Source: Lingula anatina
Lineage: Eukaryota; Brachiopoda; Lingulata; Lingulida; Lingulidae
Assembly: GCF_001039355.2 (NCBI RefSeq)
Contig: NW_019776057.1
Coordinates: forward strand, 353,745 to 417,744
DNA length: 64,000 bases
Direction of reading: 5' to 3'
Both the position numbers and the translations under genes were made by a program. Shown here piece after piece: positions 26,597 through 40,943 of the stretch. The notes under the pieces were generated by a model. It saw only the letters and a list, made by a program, of their open reading frames with translations, was not told the DNA's origin and did not search any database. The stretch's first letter is position 1. Every line of letters begins with the position of its first letter.

Positions 26597-29500
26597 AAAA
26601 GGGCGCTGACACCAGCTATACATATTCATTACACCTATTTATACATGTACATTAGCTATTTATAATAAGGTACTTATATTATGGTAGGCTACAATTAATA
26701 TACTATTACATATTTATATATACATGTGAATACGTGTACCCTATTACATATATCTCATACTGCCCAAGAAGATTCGATAAATAAAGAAAATCTGAACGAG
26801 TCAGAGAGAAATGCAAATGATCGGACCATAATACTCAGCAAGTTAGCACAGTAAATTGAAGGGAGTCGCAAATGACGTTTGCAAGAAACAACTCATCCAG
26901 CCACCAGAATTATTACTGCTACTACTGTAACAGTGTTCATGAGTTAATTTTGTTTTTGTTTAATTACTCTTCTTCTGTTATCTTTTATTTCTTTTTCGAC
27001 AAAAGAACATTCCAAGTAATGTACTAATATTAATAATGTCACGACTACCGACCATGTGTCCGACTTTTTGCACAATTTCTGTTTCCTTTAAATGCTCTAT
27101 TCTTACCTGCTGTATTCCTTTTAGTAGTCAGCAAATGCTTCTTCTTCTCATTGATTGCCCAGCAGTATTACCAAATGTAGAACTTCAGTCCTCTACGCTG
27201 AAAATAGCTAAAATCGCCCCCTTCGCCCCGCCGGTCAGCTGGTCTAAATTTCCCGCAACGAGAGGTGGCACTGCAGTCACTTCAAAAACCTGTGGCTTCT
27301 GCTGGCCACGTCATTGCGATAGTTGTGATAGAATAGAAGTGCATTGTATCTGAAAATGCGATAGTTGTGATAGAGGTGACCATAGGTGCTTCTTAATATG
27401 ATTGTTGTCTTAGAACTTAGAAGTGAATATAATTTAAAATGCACTAATTTATTTTATCAAGATCTATGTATAATTCCTTGTTCGAATTAATATCATCAAA
27501 ATTTCTGCTAGATTTTTCAAATTGGCCCTCTTCTTTTCTATGTGCTTGAAAAGCAGTGTTTGGTGTAATGGTATTATGAGTTGGATATAATGTGAGGTGT
27601 TTACTGCCAATATTACAAGTACCTTGTATACATCACGAGTCAGGCACGGCTCTAAATTCAAAAAATGTCTGCTGGCCGATGATCATACAGTATGCTTTTT
27701 TATTTATGCCAGATATCAATGAACAAAACCATTCCTGTGAGCAAGCTATAGAAATAGGCGCTATTTCATATAGATGGGTCTATACGAAGTTAACTTTCAG
27801 TTCACTCTTTTTACCCTTCGCCCAAGTTTCACCAGATTGCACAGAAAAGCACTTTTGAGTTTTGATTAATGCTATAGCAGGCTGAACCATAATTATATTA
27901 AAAAATAAAAATTAATAAGACATCAGATTTAATTTCACTTCAAATTTATTACCAATTGCATTAAGTCACAAAACAGGAAAAGCAAAGACCTGATGTAACT
28001 CATAAATCTTCAGCAAATAGTAGTAACCTTGTGCAAAATAAAGATGAAAAACTTTACTTGGCAAAACTGAAAACAAATCAACTTGGATACATGGTTTCTC
28101 TAAATAGTATATACAACTTTGGTTTAATTTGATTCCTGAATAATTGTAATTAATGAGTAATATTATCAACACTCAACCCTTTTCATTTTACTTTATGACT
28201 ATCTTTTATCCTGTTCTATATATGTGTGCCACATACTCTTTTTAATCCAAATCAAATTTTATAACTTGAGAAACTTTCTTGGTTGGTTGAATGATATCTA
28301 AAACAGTATATAATAAACTACACTACAATCAACTTATAACAGCAGTCTATGAAACATTCTATTTAAATGCAATTTTAAAAGCAATCAGTAATATGGACAC
28401 AATTTATACTCACCCATTCCCCCTCAAAAAAAAAAATTTTTTTCTTCATTTACATTCTTAAAATTTTGGTTAGGGCAACTTTACAGTTAAATCTTAACAA
28501 CAGCATAAACTATGTTAAAACCTATATTTCCCCCCATTTAAGACCCCTGCAAATTTCCTCACTGCAGTGACAAAAATGATAAAGTTACATGCCTAACCCA
28601 CTCTTTATAAACGACTGTTCATGCTAATATAAACCTATTTGTTGACAAAAAAGGTGCCAATATTTCAATATTAAGTCATTTCCCCTTTCATGACTGAAAG
28701 TAATGCACTTGACGAATGCCTTAATTCTTAATTTCTGTAATATGGCCATGGACTTAAAAGATCTTCAACATATAAAAAACAGGATTTACCTTTTAATTTC
28801 AAACACAATAATATTTAGCACAAGATGAATTATAGTGTGACAGTCTTAAAATCAATGTGGAAAATATTCTAAATACAAAAGGGATGAAGAATCATAGTTC
28901 AATAAAATATGTTTTAGGAAGAAGTCATGATGAGATGTTTAGAAAACTAGGAATATCTGAGTATTGTATACTTCTGTCACTACACACACAAAACTCTAAA
29001 CTAGCATGCTGACACTTGTTTTTTTTTTTTTCCAAGATGAAATTTGGTTGCTCATTGACCAGTATCAACAAACGAGGAAAGAAACGAGGAAAGCATCCAC
29101 TTGCAAATTCTAACCAAACAATAAAAACAACTAGACAAGTTTTGTTACCAAGGTATGGGGATATATCTCCATTATGTTTGCATTTTAACCATTTCTGGAT
29201 TAATATCATGACATTTGCTGCCTGCTTCAATACAGACAGGTACATCCATATTAACAATTACCTCACTGATAAGGTACACATTAATATTCTAACAGGAAAA
29301 ATAAAACCACTAACATATCAACATAAACTATGAAAGAGAGTTTGTTCCTGAGGAAAATATTGCAGAACGAGACTTGGGTGTTTAATACATGAAAATATAA
29401 TGTATAAGAAGCAATTTGCTCAGAAAATCCTCTTAGATCAGACTTCATGGATGCATTTCATGCTAAATGTGCACATGACATATTAGTTATCCATGCATTG

Positions 29501-31501
29501 GTTATATAATGTACTATCACACTTTGTGAATACAAGAAAAAAGGAAACTAAAATATCATTGGTATTTCAATGGATTGTATATATTTGTAACCACAATTTG
29601 AGCACTAGGATATAAGGGATTTTCCTTTTCACTTGCACCAACTTAATCACAGGCTTGGTGTCAATTTTAAATGAATGTGCCATCCAAATGTTTGTTCAAG
29701 ATAATAATGTGATCCCCCTAAAAGAACATCTATTTTGTTCAGACTTTAATACAAACTTTAAAGGAGATGGCTACAGAAATCTTCCAGAAAATGTAATAAC
29801 AAACATGTTATAAATAACAAATATTGTTAAAGATGTGTTAATAGGCTACTGGTAATGATGAAGAACCTCTACTGATTTTATTTTACCTTTTTAAAAATGT
29901 CCTTTTATAATGTTAAAACCAAAGCAGTCAATTTTTACCAAATTCAAACACCCATGGTTCTGCTCCACTTTGATATAAACAGTACCATAATTAAACTAAC
30001 TTAACTTAACACAGTGACCTATGATCAGTACTGGACCCAGGAACAAAGGGCTACTCAGAAAGATATGAACTAAAAAATAATATGTAGCTGCCATGAAATC
30101 ATTCTTTAAATTCACCATTGTTAAATGCTGCATGCTTTGTGTCCATTTTAATGCTGTATGGATCTTTCTGCAATTTTTTAAAGTATGCTACCAACAAAGT
30201 ATTCCTCTTTCCTTATTAAAATGATTCTTACTTTCTTTGCTGGTTGGATAGTTGTGAGAAATGCTGTTGGACAGACATTTACTGCAAATCTTCCCCACCA
30301 TGTTATTTCTGACAATTGAAATATTGTCACAAAAATCCTTGAGAAAATTATCTTAAAGCAACAAGGCAGGTGCCATCACTTAATAGAAAATATAAGAAAA
30401 CATTTGCATGTTTCGTTCACATTATTTGCATTCATATTTCTTCAAACATGATGACTTACACATTCTGGATTACAACTTGAAATTGGCATCAGTCTAACTT
30501 TGCAAATATTAAGTAGTAATTGAAATTTTGTTGCAAATCCTTGATACTCTGTTAAGAGAGATGCACCTTAACAGGCAAACCACACAAAAATATGATCAAA
30601 CAATGAAAAGATCTAAAAACCATGTGCAAAATATCACTGGAATGAAAAACTGCATTGATATCTGCACTGATAAGAGAATCCGTTATTATATAAGTAATAC
30701 CAAATTAAATGTCATTTCCCATATTGTCTTACATTATACATTTTCACAAAGTGTTGTAATTGTCTACTGGCTGTTCTTTTTAAATGTTTGGAAAAGAGGT
30801 GAAATGAACTGATTTTATTTCAACGTATATAAAAATGGGAATGTCTATAAAAAATGAAAAGAAAAAGTCGTAATCTATTGACAATGTTTTTACCAGATAA
30901 CATTTCATACCATTGTTAATCTGCTCACTGTTGTAACCAACCAAAGCCAAATTTATGGCTCTCATAATGTTATGACACCTTTTATAATATCAAGGTATAT
31001 ATAGCAATTTTGCTACCCTTTCTTGCATCATATACAACCTAACAAATCTCAGAACACAATCCTCGTTTAGACATTAGATAATTAAAAAAAAAAAAAAAAG
31101 AAAAATGAGACATGTATCTTCCATAAAAATCAACATTTTTAGATGTATATCCCTAAAAAAGACCTACCAGCAATGGTTTTGCTTTGGGACTTGGGTCTTA
31201 TAGCTGTTTGCGTACAGTTCCTTGAGTGGGGATCCATGACAGGATGAAAACTTATGTAGCAATATGACCTAAGTATACAGAAAATTTACAACATTTTCAA
31301 CATTTGGTAAGTTTCATTATTTAAAGCTACAATGAACTGTCGACAAAATGCTCACAGACATCTACAACTACTACAGAGTGACCACCTCTAATGTAACACA
31401 CTACGTGGAAGTAAAACACAATTCTATTTCAATGAAGCTAATCTTCTTGGTCCTCTTCCCGTCTTCAACTCCAGTCTTTATCAATTAATGCAACCTTTTC
31501 A
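26597..31501. other. Intergenic, no gene recognised
   Basis: AT-rich sequence between the candidate papilin promoter and the SGPP stop codon. It includes SGPP 3' untranslated sequence at the right end. A GC-richer patch at about 27190-27320 has no supportable exon. Confidence 0.6.
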
Positions 31502-34500
31502 TTAAACTTCTGTGAAGTAAGTTTCTTTCTCAATATCCAAATACCTAAAGATGAATGGAGCAGTATAGACAACATTGAAAGCAATGACATAGTACGTGAT
31601 GTATTTATATGGCAGTTCAACAATCAGTTTCTGTTTGTTCTGCATATGGTCCTTTTTGTCATAGCCCAGAATGTGGCACAGAAGGTGGTACGTCAGAGCT
31701 TTCATGATGACGCGTGTGCTGAACAGAATCACCAGACCCAGCACCATTCGGCAAGACATCTTCGCAAACCAGATGTGGTCTGGGGTTTTGACCATATAAG
31801 GAGGTGCCCCAGCCTCATTGTGGTAATTCCCCTGTTGGATATTCAGCCAGGATCCCATGGCAACACCAGCCAAAACCCCCAGGATCAGGGTGGTGTCCCC
31901 CCGGGCGGTGCTCCACTTGTCTAGTGTTGGGTAGAAGACACACATTAAAAGTAACACAACTCCCATGATGAGAGGTCCGTAAGGATGGTAGACCTGGAAC
32001 TCATCTATGATATCCAGCAGAGGCCACATCACAGCCAAGATGACCAGAGCAAAGACCACACCGGCTAGCAAGTCCTGAAACCATACAAATACAGGATGAA
32101 AGTTTAAAGAAAACAAAATCATGTTGAAGCAGAAGAGAAACCAAATCCAAGTTCTGTTTTCATTCAACTGTATGATTCCCTAGAACTTCAGAACAAAAAT
32201 GAATTTGTTGTTATGGAAATTAACATGATCAAGGGGCCATTGATTTAATGCCTGTCTGCCTGTGAGGACCATGATAGGTTCACTTAAAAGAAACAACTGA
32301 GAGACTCTGCTATCTCTGTATTCTGGACATCTTAAAAGAAGTATTAATCCTTCTTCAGCCTGAAATATTCCCTGTGGGAAAAGACCTCAGGAGACTTTTC
32401 TCTGACGGCACAAATGAATATTTAACGTGTGAATCAATAACATGATAAGGGGTGGGGTTTATCTAAATATATTAATTTACATGGTAGAACCAGGCTGATG
32501 CTAACATTAAACATCAATAAATGCCATTCAAAGTTTACAATGGTTGAAGAAAATAAAAACATTTTAAGAAAGCTTGCCAGTTCATCACCCTTCCCACTTA
32601 AAATCTTGAACTGGCTCGAAAAATTCAGTAATTTAGCAACAAGAAAATTCATGCTTAATTCATATATTATTATTATTTTAATTATTATTATTATCTTTTT
32701 TTTTTTTTTTAGATTTCTCACTAGTACTGATTTGGTTTAAAATTCTGATTTGGCTAGGAATATTCAGCTATTGGCTAAAAGAAATTTCAATCTAGAACAA
32801 GCCCAGATATTGTTACTTACCAATAGTGTGTGCATTCCCATGTACACCCTGCTTAGACACACTGTCCCACACCACAGGATGGCCAATACAAGTCCAAGAT
32901 AAAATGGATACTGAAATAAGACAACATTAAATGTGAAAGCAGGTATGTTATGGATAGCTTAAAAATGAGCCATCTAAGACCCCTTTCAGAATGGATGATC
33001 CGAGTTATGGCTGACCACATTTTAAAAGCATTGCCGCTGATCCCTGATGGTCTCCCCACCTCCACACGAGCCATCACAAAATTACTCGGATCATCCATTC
33101 TAAATGGAGCCTAAGGGTGGGTACTGATTCACCAGCATAATGCACTGTGCAGGGGATTCTCGCTAAAGTGCAATCAGTGGAATTAGTTCAATCAGCACAC
33201 AATGGTACATTACCCCCTAGCTGCTGAAGGAGGTGTGTCAGACAATTAAGGTGATTCTCCTGATTGCACTTTTTAAAGAATAATGACAACAATATGCCAT
33301 TTTTTGACAAAAAAAAAANCAAGTCTGGTAGTTGGGTAGGCCTGAACATGAGCCAAAACTTTTTAAATATTACAGTATTTTAATAAACCAAAACTATCTG
33401 TCTACGCAGGAAAGCAAATGTAATGTATTACTGATTGTTTTAATGAACCATCTCAGAATCTTTCCCTGTTGACAGTAATATGATTTTTCTTAATTGACAA
33501 CAATAAATTGTTATTTTTCCCTAGCAAGAGCAAGACATACTACAATGGTGCAGTTACAGGTAACTACAAAGACAGTTCCAGGAATTTACTCAATATTTTG
33601 TTTCAGTATAGATTCTTCAATCAACAGTTGCAATACATATTTTGTCTGCTAACCACTGTTTTCCTATAAATATAAGATATCTTATAATCTTCTGAGAGAT
33701 AATGCCATAAGTTAAATAAACCACAATTTCATGATACAGTCCAAAAAACACTTATAAATACACTTGTTTCATAGTGACTGTAAAACCATTTGTATGAGGA
33801 ACTCATGACGTGAATTAATGTAGAAAAATTGTTCCCTTGCTGCCTGTAAAACTAGTGCACACCTGATCTAGCAGATTTTTTTCTTGTACTCATCTTCTGA
33901 TTGTTTCAGTACCTATCTGCCAAGGCTCTATTCCCATAGATTTTAGATCGATCTATCCCCGCAGGGAGTCTCACTAGATTACTTTCAGATAATCTGACTT
34001 AAATGTCCGTCCCGCCTACTACAAGCTGTAAGAGGGTAACTTTCGTGTCCGCCCGGCTGACAGCTATTTAGCGTGAACCCCCAGGGAGTTAGGTCGATCT
34101 AATCTATGGAAATGGGGTGCAAGACTCACACTAGGGATATAAAGTTCTTTCCACAAGGATTCTAGACACTTCCCTACCTTCTCATTAAAGATAAAATGCT
34201 CTAAACTAAAAAAAAAAGAATTAGGAAAACTACTGCCATTGCCTTTTTCCAAGGGCAAAACAGCACAATGCACTACAGCTATCCGATATTCCAAGTGGAA
34301 TATGAAAATATATCATCAATCACAAAAAGAAACCTGCTTTCCTGTACATATCAAATTTATTCAGACCTGTTTTGCCTTTCTTTATCAGACAATATAAAGG
34401 CCATCAATGCTCTAGAAATTTGTGACCCTATTTGTAGTTTAAAATTTACTTCGGGTGCACCTAGAGATAAATCATAAAATAAGTTAATAATGGTATCATT

Positions 34501-37500
34501 TTACAAGACACAATGCACATGGAGTAGTGACAGCTTAACTTAGTCCTAATATTTCAACAGTATGCATGATTTCTGACCATGATTTGATATTTTCATATAT
34601 GTATTCTAATAAAAACAAATCCAATTATGGTAGTCTTAGGGCAGTTCTAATCTCTTAAAGTATGTGTTAAACAATATTGTCCTATAAAGTAAAATCATTA
34701 GCTGACCTTGATACATTTTACTTTACAGTCCAATCAGAACAAAGAAGCTATAGCTGAAAGTAAAAAATGTAATTGTTGTAGACGCTCCCTGCTTTTTCTT
34801 TGTAACTGTTTGTGTGGCCTGACACTCAATTCTGTAAAATTACAGAAAATTTATGCCCACAATCAGGCTGAATGGATGGTTTGGGTTTTCAAAATCTGGT
34901 TAAACTGGATCTTCAACAACAACATAAAAGGCATTATTACAAGCAATTAGGGACTATTATCATCTGTATAATTACTGCCCATGTAATTAAATAACAACAG
35001 CGAGAGGCATAAGCCATTTAACATCAAATGATATGGGTAAGAGAGGGAACAGTAAATATCTAGGCACTGAACTAGTATATACTTTATTGACATTATTCTG
35101 TCCCCGCCATTTTCAGCAACTGGATATTTAGCCACATGGAGATTTTTAAAAAATTAATGAACAACATGCATTGTAATTATAATGTTTAAGCACAACAATA
35201 TTTACATGGCACCATTTCTTCAACTCCTCTTCACTAAACCAAGTCCAACTTTTTGCTATTTGTTTTGTCTACCCTTCCAAACCAAATATAAATCTCAAAT
35301 AAAAACCTATTCTGTACTGATGCTTATATGCACACTAGTGATAATTCACTTTTAAAAGATTCATGCTGATGGTAAATACTAAGTCATCTAAGTACACCAT
35401 GTGCATATTTTTTCTAGCATTACTAACAGATTTTTTCACGATGATAGTGTGCAGATATAACAAAATCATTCAGATAAAGAAATAAAGGCCTTATATCATC
35501 AAACTTAAATACTCAATGCCCCCCTTCCAATGTGTACTTAACATGCATCAACATTTAGGACTCCGAAACACTCCAAACAATTAAAAAAACTAGTATATGC
35601 AAGCATATTTTCAAGGCATCTATTTTCACTAAAAAAAGGGATATCTCACTAAAAAAGGGGATATCAACAGTCTTGGCTTATTGAACAAAATCTTCTTTCC
35701 AATATTTTCTAGGTAATACTGGCATGAACCAGAAGTTATCCCTGAGGGAATAAGCTGAATGGTATCCATGGATTCCCAGATCAATCCCATATGTACGTAG
35801 GAAGTTAAGAATAACTCAACACCGGCTGATCATGGGGGAGGTTTTAACCCAAGAGATTTTTTTCCTTGTTCCAATTTTAATGGCAGTAAACTGATAACAG
35901 CTCTAAGATCTGCCCACAGGTAAACTTATCTTGACAATAAAATACCTTCATACCTGAGTTCACTGTAGGTCAAAGGTTGAGTTCACACTAGTTTAGGCTA
36001 TTATGTGGCTTTGAAGTTTCCATACAGGAAAAGTAACCAGTCTTAAAACAAGGTATCCAAGACAATTTATCTATACTAGTAATGATCTAAAAACAGAGAT
36101 TTGTGAACTAGATGCTAAAGAATTAATAGAAAATCAAGTTGCATGTGCAGTTGTCATCAATAAACTTGAAACTGGTGCAAGTCGAGACTGATGTGAATTT
36201 AACTTACACGTAGGGCGTATTGGTTAGCAGTACCTACAAAGTAAAGAACTTTTCTCCTCTGGAAAATAGCATAGCAGGCCCGTAGCCAGGGGGGGTTCGG
36301 GGGTTCGAAAGAACCCCCCTTTTTGATGAAAAAAGGTCCACTCTGGGTAAAATTTGACATAAATACATGCCATGGGAATTTTTCGGTAAAAGGTCCACTT
36401 TTTCAGAAAAAGACACACCCCCCTTTGAAATTGCTGGCTACGGGCCTACATAGGGGTATAAATGAGAAGTAAACCATCATGCCCATCTTTCAAATAAATT
36501 CCTTCAAATAATGTATTAAAGAAAAAATACATGATCAAATATATTTTCTAATTGTCAAATTATTTTTTCTACTTGAAATTATCTATGGGAGCAGGATGAT
36601 CATCTGTATCATGTTTGTAGCTTTTTACAATAACAGAATTTTCCCATTTCTAAACACAATTTAGCTTCTCATAAGTTCCTGAACAAATTCCTTGGTCAGT
36701 AAGGTGTTAGCACAATCCTAGACAGTATCGAATTATGAAAAAAAAAAAAAAGACTTTTGGGTAACATAAAACATGTAGTTAGTAAAAAGAATCAGACTTT
36801 GAGTTCATTACTTACATAATAGGTATTTTAATAAAGAATTTCCTAATTATACTTATCTTACAATCTTTTCACCTTCAACTAGAACTGCAATGATTCATGT
36901 TTGTTTGGACTTCACACATGTAGTCCAATCTAGTCATAATAAGTGATCTGGTAGTAAATGATTACTTAAAATGTAAAGTTTCTTATTGGTTTCAGCCCTT
37001 CAGTTCACCTATGCATTGTTTGAGGGTTGTTCTGGTGCATGCTATCCTTGAGATACCCCCACAGATAAAAATCTGGGAGGTTCAAGTCTGGTGAGAGACG
37101 TGCCAATGTCACATTCCCTACTGATCAGTCACTACCCAACAAAACAACAGTAACAATTTATAACTAATGTTCACATTCAATGCTTGATTAAATATATTTT
37201 AAAAAGAGAAGGGAACAGGATAATAATACTTAGCCAAAAAAAATTTGAAATAACAGTCAAAGCAGTACAAAACTAGAGAAATAATAATATAAGCAAAACA
37301 ATGCAAACCCCTTCAGTATGTTATGATTGAGCATATATATTTCCAAATCAATATGTGTATCTTATGTGAGATGCATTTATTTTTGTAGATTATAATAAAT
37401 GCTAGGGTTCTTTTTTCTTATACTCCTTCAGAATATATAGACACTAGAATATTTCATTCCGTAAACTAGCTATGTAGCAGCAAAGCTCAGATCTTAGGTT

Positions 37501-39862
37501 TTTCTATTACTTGCACTGCTATTGTACTTTATTACATATTGCAATGATTGTAACCCTACTTCTTATGCAATATCTTTTTTTAACCATCACCATGGGTTGT
37601 TTGGTGCCTGCTCATATCAGGTTTTAATCAAATGAGTTGTTGACATACACATTTTCTTGACATAGATCAACTATCTGTACTTTGACTCAGAACATGGGTT
37701 ATCAACCAGGCGGTCAAAGAGTGTATAATAAGATCATTGCTACTAACTTGAGTAAATCTTGAAGAAAAGGGGATGTTACCATTTACCAAGGCCGCAGTTA
37801 TTATTCTTTGGACATTTTTGCTGAGGTGACCCTGTAACTTTTTGCCAGATGAAAGCAATTAAATCTGCACGCGTGCAGATGGAATTGTACCCACTCTACA
37901 GGAGCTCAGTGGGAGCTGGGCTTCACTCCATGTGATTAACGCTCATTATGCAACCTGTCTTGTCTTTTCTGTCTGCTGAAAACACCCTGAAGTAACAAGC
38001 TATTGATAACGGACTGTTTTTGTTGTCACAGATGAGCGATTCACTGTTTTGATTTTTGTCAAACAGACTTGACAGGGACTTGCTAAGGGACAGTGCCTGA
38101 GTAGTTATTCAAACAATTACCAACAGACTAATCATCCTTGAGATATCATCAAAGGGTCACAGTACAGAGATTGGTCATCTATTTAAACAGAGACATATCT
38201 GTTAATATCTAGTGAAAAATCAATCTGTGGCCCTGGTAGAGGGTAGGGAGGTGTAGCCAAAATGGTGCTTGTAAAAAAAAAAAAATAACAAAATAAATCA
38301 ACTGCATGTGTCTTTGATTCTATTCTATACTTAAAAGCTAAAATAGAAAAAAAAGCATTAACCAACTGGTGCCAGAACACTTTTAAACAGGACCACCACG
38401 ATGGTTTTATGGTTTTATAAATCAAAGGCAATTCAACAAAAACAACTTATATAAAAACGTGGTCTCTGGCATTCAGATTTTACATTTTTATATTCATGAT
38501 GTTAAATTCTAGACCCAGATTAAGGTGTCAAAAAGACCATTGCAAGGCACTCTTAGGGCACATTCCCATAGATTTTAGATCGATCTATCCCCGTGGGGAG
38601 TCTCACAAGTGTACTGTCAGATAATCCGGCTTAAATGTCCGTCCCGCCTACTACAAGCTGTAAGGGGATAATTAACTTTCGTGCCCGCTCGGTTGACAGC
38701 TATTAAGCGTAAACCCCCAGGGAGTTAGGTCGATCTAGTTGGATCGATCTAATCTCTGGAAATGGGGTCTTATTCAAGAGCAGAATTATAAAACCTTCCA
38801 AATATTTCCCCAACTCGAAATACAAGCGTCAAACACCATTCAAAATCAAGGATTACTGCTGAATCACAAATCCATTAATTTATTGGTGCAACTATTCACC
38901 ATCCACTGAAGACATTAATTCACATAATCCCACCTCCACAAAAAGTGGTAGCCATGCGGGATGCAAAACTGCATCAACCACCTCTAGAAAAAAATCCTTA
39001 CTATAAACACCATTTTCAGATTTGTTTATATTTGACAGGTGCAGGTGAGAAACAAAAGGCAATGTGTGAAAAAGAAAGCTTTGGCTCATAAAGAAGTGAT
39101 CAGTCTTTACTGAAAATAAATGTTATTAATAATAATGTTAAATATTAGAAGTAACAGAGAATGTTGCCTTATTGCTTCACAACTTACAGTGTATCTCTCC
39201 ACTGTCAGGACCAGCAGTGTGATTGGGAATGCTATCCCAACCATCGCATGTGTTGACGGCATGCCATACTCCAAATGATATCTCCTGTCCATTCTGATAA
39301 CAGGTGGGGAAGCTGGACGGGGGATCCTAAACACATCTTTTGTAGCTTGACCTATGTACATAATAATGCCCCATATTAAAATCAACCTTCGGATTACAAA
39401 ACCGTCCACATTCCAGAACCACGCCGGAAAGAATGCAGCGTAGAATAATTCATTCCCTACACCAGTCCCACAAGAGAAGAGATAAAAAAGCAGTTTGTTA
39501 CTGACGGTATAATGTGTAAGTTCCCGCTCGTGAGAGTGCACTCTATTATTCACTTGTGAACCCCCCTCCTCCTCTTCCTCTTCCATTTCTGTCACACCTT
39601 CCTCACTCTCAGAGCTGCTCATTTCCTCATTATCGTCCTCGACCTTTTCTATTGCCTGTACTTTAGGAGAACGAGGGACTCGCCTGTTCCTGAGATTGTA
39701 AGCATAACCATTCCGCTGCAAGTTGTTATTGTCATTTTTAGTCCGATGGACATCGCCATTTTGACCATACCCTTCCTTCGAGACCACACCACATAGCCGC
39801 TGAAAGTCAGCGACTAACTGCGGATCCATCAAATACTCAATTATACTTTTGACCTTTTCCAT
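31502..39862 (-). CDS. SGPP: Sphingosine-1-phosphate phosphatase (complete, 3 exons)
   Basis: ER membrane enzyme that dephosphorylates sphingosine-1-phosphate to sphingosine. Exons: 39862-39188, 32910-32821, 32074-31502; all junctions phase 0, 445 residues, close to the length of vertebrate SGPP1. Start chosen at [15 protein letters not shown], because vertebrate proteins have LQDPQ-VARFQRLCG at the same place; another in-frame ATG lies nine codons upstream. PAP2 motifs are complete: KDVFRIPRP (about 175-183), MPSTH with PSTH at 202-205, and [12 protein letters not shown] (245-256), the last split by intron 2. An acidic stretch rich in E and S precedes the first membrane segment (about residues 85-115), and several hydrophobic segments follow. 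Whether it corresponds to SGPP1 or SGPP2 is undecided; it probably predates their split. Confidence 0.95.
32979..33112. mobile_element. Foldback MITE with TAA target duplication
   Basis: Ends GACCCCTTTCAGAATGGATG and, inverted, GGCTCCATTTAGAATGGATG; inner arms meet at GATCCGAG/CTCGGATC. TAA flanks both ends. Boundaries within a few bases. Confidence 0.75.
33150..33290. mobile_element. Degenerate foldback MITE relic
   Basis: Inverted AAGTGCAATCAG/CTGATTGCACTT and an internal CATTACCCCCT-GCTG block also present in the element at 56133. Ends eroded. Confidence 0.5.
33926..34120. mobile_element. Foldback MITE, GATCGATC family, copy 1
   Basis: Terminal ATTCCCATAGATTTTAGATC against GATCTAATCTATGGAAATGG, with internal GTCCGTCCCGCCTACTACAA. 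Closely related to 38556-38769. Confidence 0.75.
36275..36448. mobile_element. MITE, CAGGCCCGTA family, copy 2
   Basis: Opposite orientation to 21071-21239 but the same termini and the same internal AAGGTCCACT blocks. Flanked by CATAG on both sides, a second independent five-base target duplication. Confidence 0.85.
38556..38769. mobile_element. Foldback MITE, GATCGATC family, copy 2, TTA duplication
   Basis: Starts GGGCACATTCCCATAG and ends CTCTGGAAATGGGGTC, flanked by TTA at 38553-38555 and 38770-38772. The internal block GTCCGTCCCGCCTACTACAA is identical to copy 1. Confidence 0.85.
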
Positions 39863-40000
39863 CTCAAAACTGGCCAAAATGTAAATCACAGTTGTAAAGA
39901 ATGAGTTTTTATGCTCTGGACGACGAGTTTATAAGTGAATCACCGGCACACCTTCGACCCTCTTGGTGATGTGGTCACATGACAAAGCGACCTTGAACTT
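39863..40000 (-). promoter_or_regulatory. SGPP upstream region with an E-box
   Basis: GTCATGTGAC (39974-39983) lies about 112 bases upstream of the SGPP ATG. The same ten-base core occurs in the candidate promoter at 26575. No TATA box seen at a fitting distance. Confidence 0.3.
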
Positions 40001-40566
40001 AATCGAGAACGAGTTCACTTGTTAATTTAATCTACTGGTATATATTATCTCCCCTGCCCCTGAACTTGCACAATACAAATATTACTTACTGTTAAAGGGT
40101 ATGCTATCTATATCTTCAATAAGGCTAGGTTCAACCACAGATGAATTATAACCTGATGCCCTCGCTCTTTTTGCACGCGAAAGAGTTCACGGGACTGGTT
40201 AAAAAATGGGGGGGGGGGGGGGGGGGCGTTTGTCAAGTGCTTACGAAATGTTTAGGAACAGCTGAGAAGGCGACACACCAAACAATGCTCACAAGCAAAT
40301 TCGTCGTCCTTGAAAAACGTTCAATTTTAATCGGAAGTAATTAATTGTGAATCGCTGCAATTTTTTAATTATCGGTTTGTTGTGAAGTCTAATCGTACAA
40401 CATATTTATCACACTGGGCAGTAGACATTAAGGCATTTCACAAGAAAAAGAACTATGACAAAAGACTAGAATAAAACGCGTGATTACTGCCTACATAATG
40501 CGTCTTTATAATTTAGATTAGGCGTAGATGAAGGGGTCTGCTTTTGTACCTGTTCCGAACAGAAAT

Positions 40567-40638
40567 GGTTCCATGGTGTAATGGTTAGCACTCTGGACTC
40601 TGAATCCAGCGATCCGAGTTCAAATCTCGGTGGAACCT
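40567..40638 (+). tRNA. tRNA-Gln (anticodon CTG)
   Basis: 72 bases, no intron. Acceptor stem GGTTCCA/TGGAACC, D arm with GGTTAGC, anticodon loop ACTCTGAAT with CTG at 40600-40602, T arm CCGAGTTCAAATCTCGG. A TTTT run follows at about 40645, a Pol III terminator. The sequence appears the same as vertebrate tRNA-Gln(CTG). Confidence 0.97.
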
Positions 40639-40943
40639 ATCACGTTTTCTTTTGCACAAAGACTATCGTAGTGGACGAAACCTATAATTTTAATATTCAT
40701 AACAAACTAGCAATTGACTTGCAAGGAAAGAGCAGAAACAGAAGAAAATTCAGATGGGTCGCTTTGACTTTTAGGCTATCTTTATAATTGATCCATACGC
40801 AACACGTAGGCCTACCCTCTGCAACTTAAGGTAAAGTGGGAAAAGAGTTAAAATTAACTTGAAGATATCTAAAAATAAATTCAGTCTATCATTTTTTCAC
40901 AATTTTACTATGTAACTGGTACTTAAACGCCTTATACATGTAT

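Larger units (their letters stand above)
32911..39187. other. SGPP intron 1, non-coding, rich in foldback elements
   Basis: Carries at least five transposon copies listed separately, and a single undetermined base at 33319 beside a poly-A run. No exon recognised. Confidence 0.75.

Noticed and set aside
26294-26665. 123-codon plus-strand frame near 26.4 kb
   Set aside because: AT-rich low-complexity composition, no motif, overlaps the candidate minus-strand promoter.
27036-27353. 105-codon frame in a GC-richer patch
   Set aside because: No recognisable domain, no supporting splice sites or conserved motif on either strand.
31646-31924. Open frame opposite SGPP exon 3
   Set aside because: Antisense shadow of a conserved membrane-protein exon.
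33140-33320. Possible third false duplication at the N at 33319
   Set aside because: No direct repeat flanks this N; it sits in a homopolymer and is probably an unresolved base.
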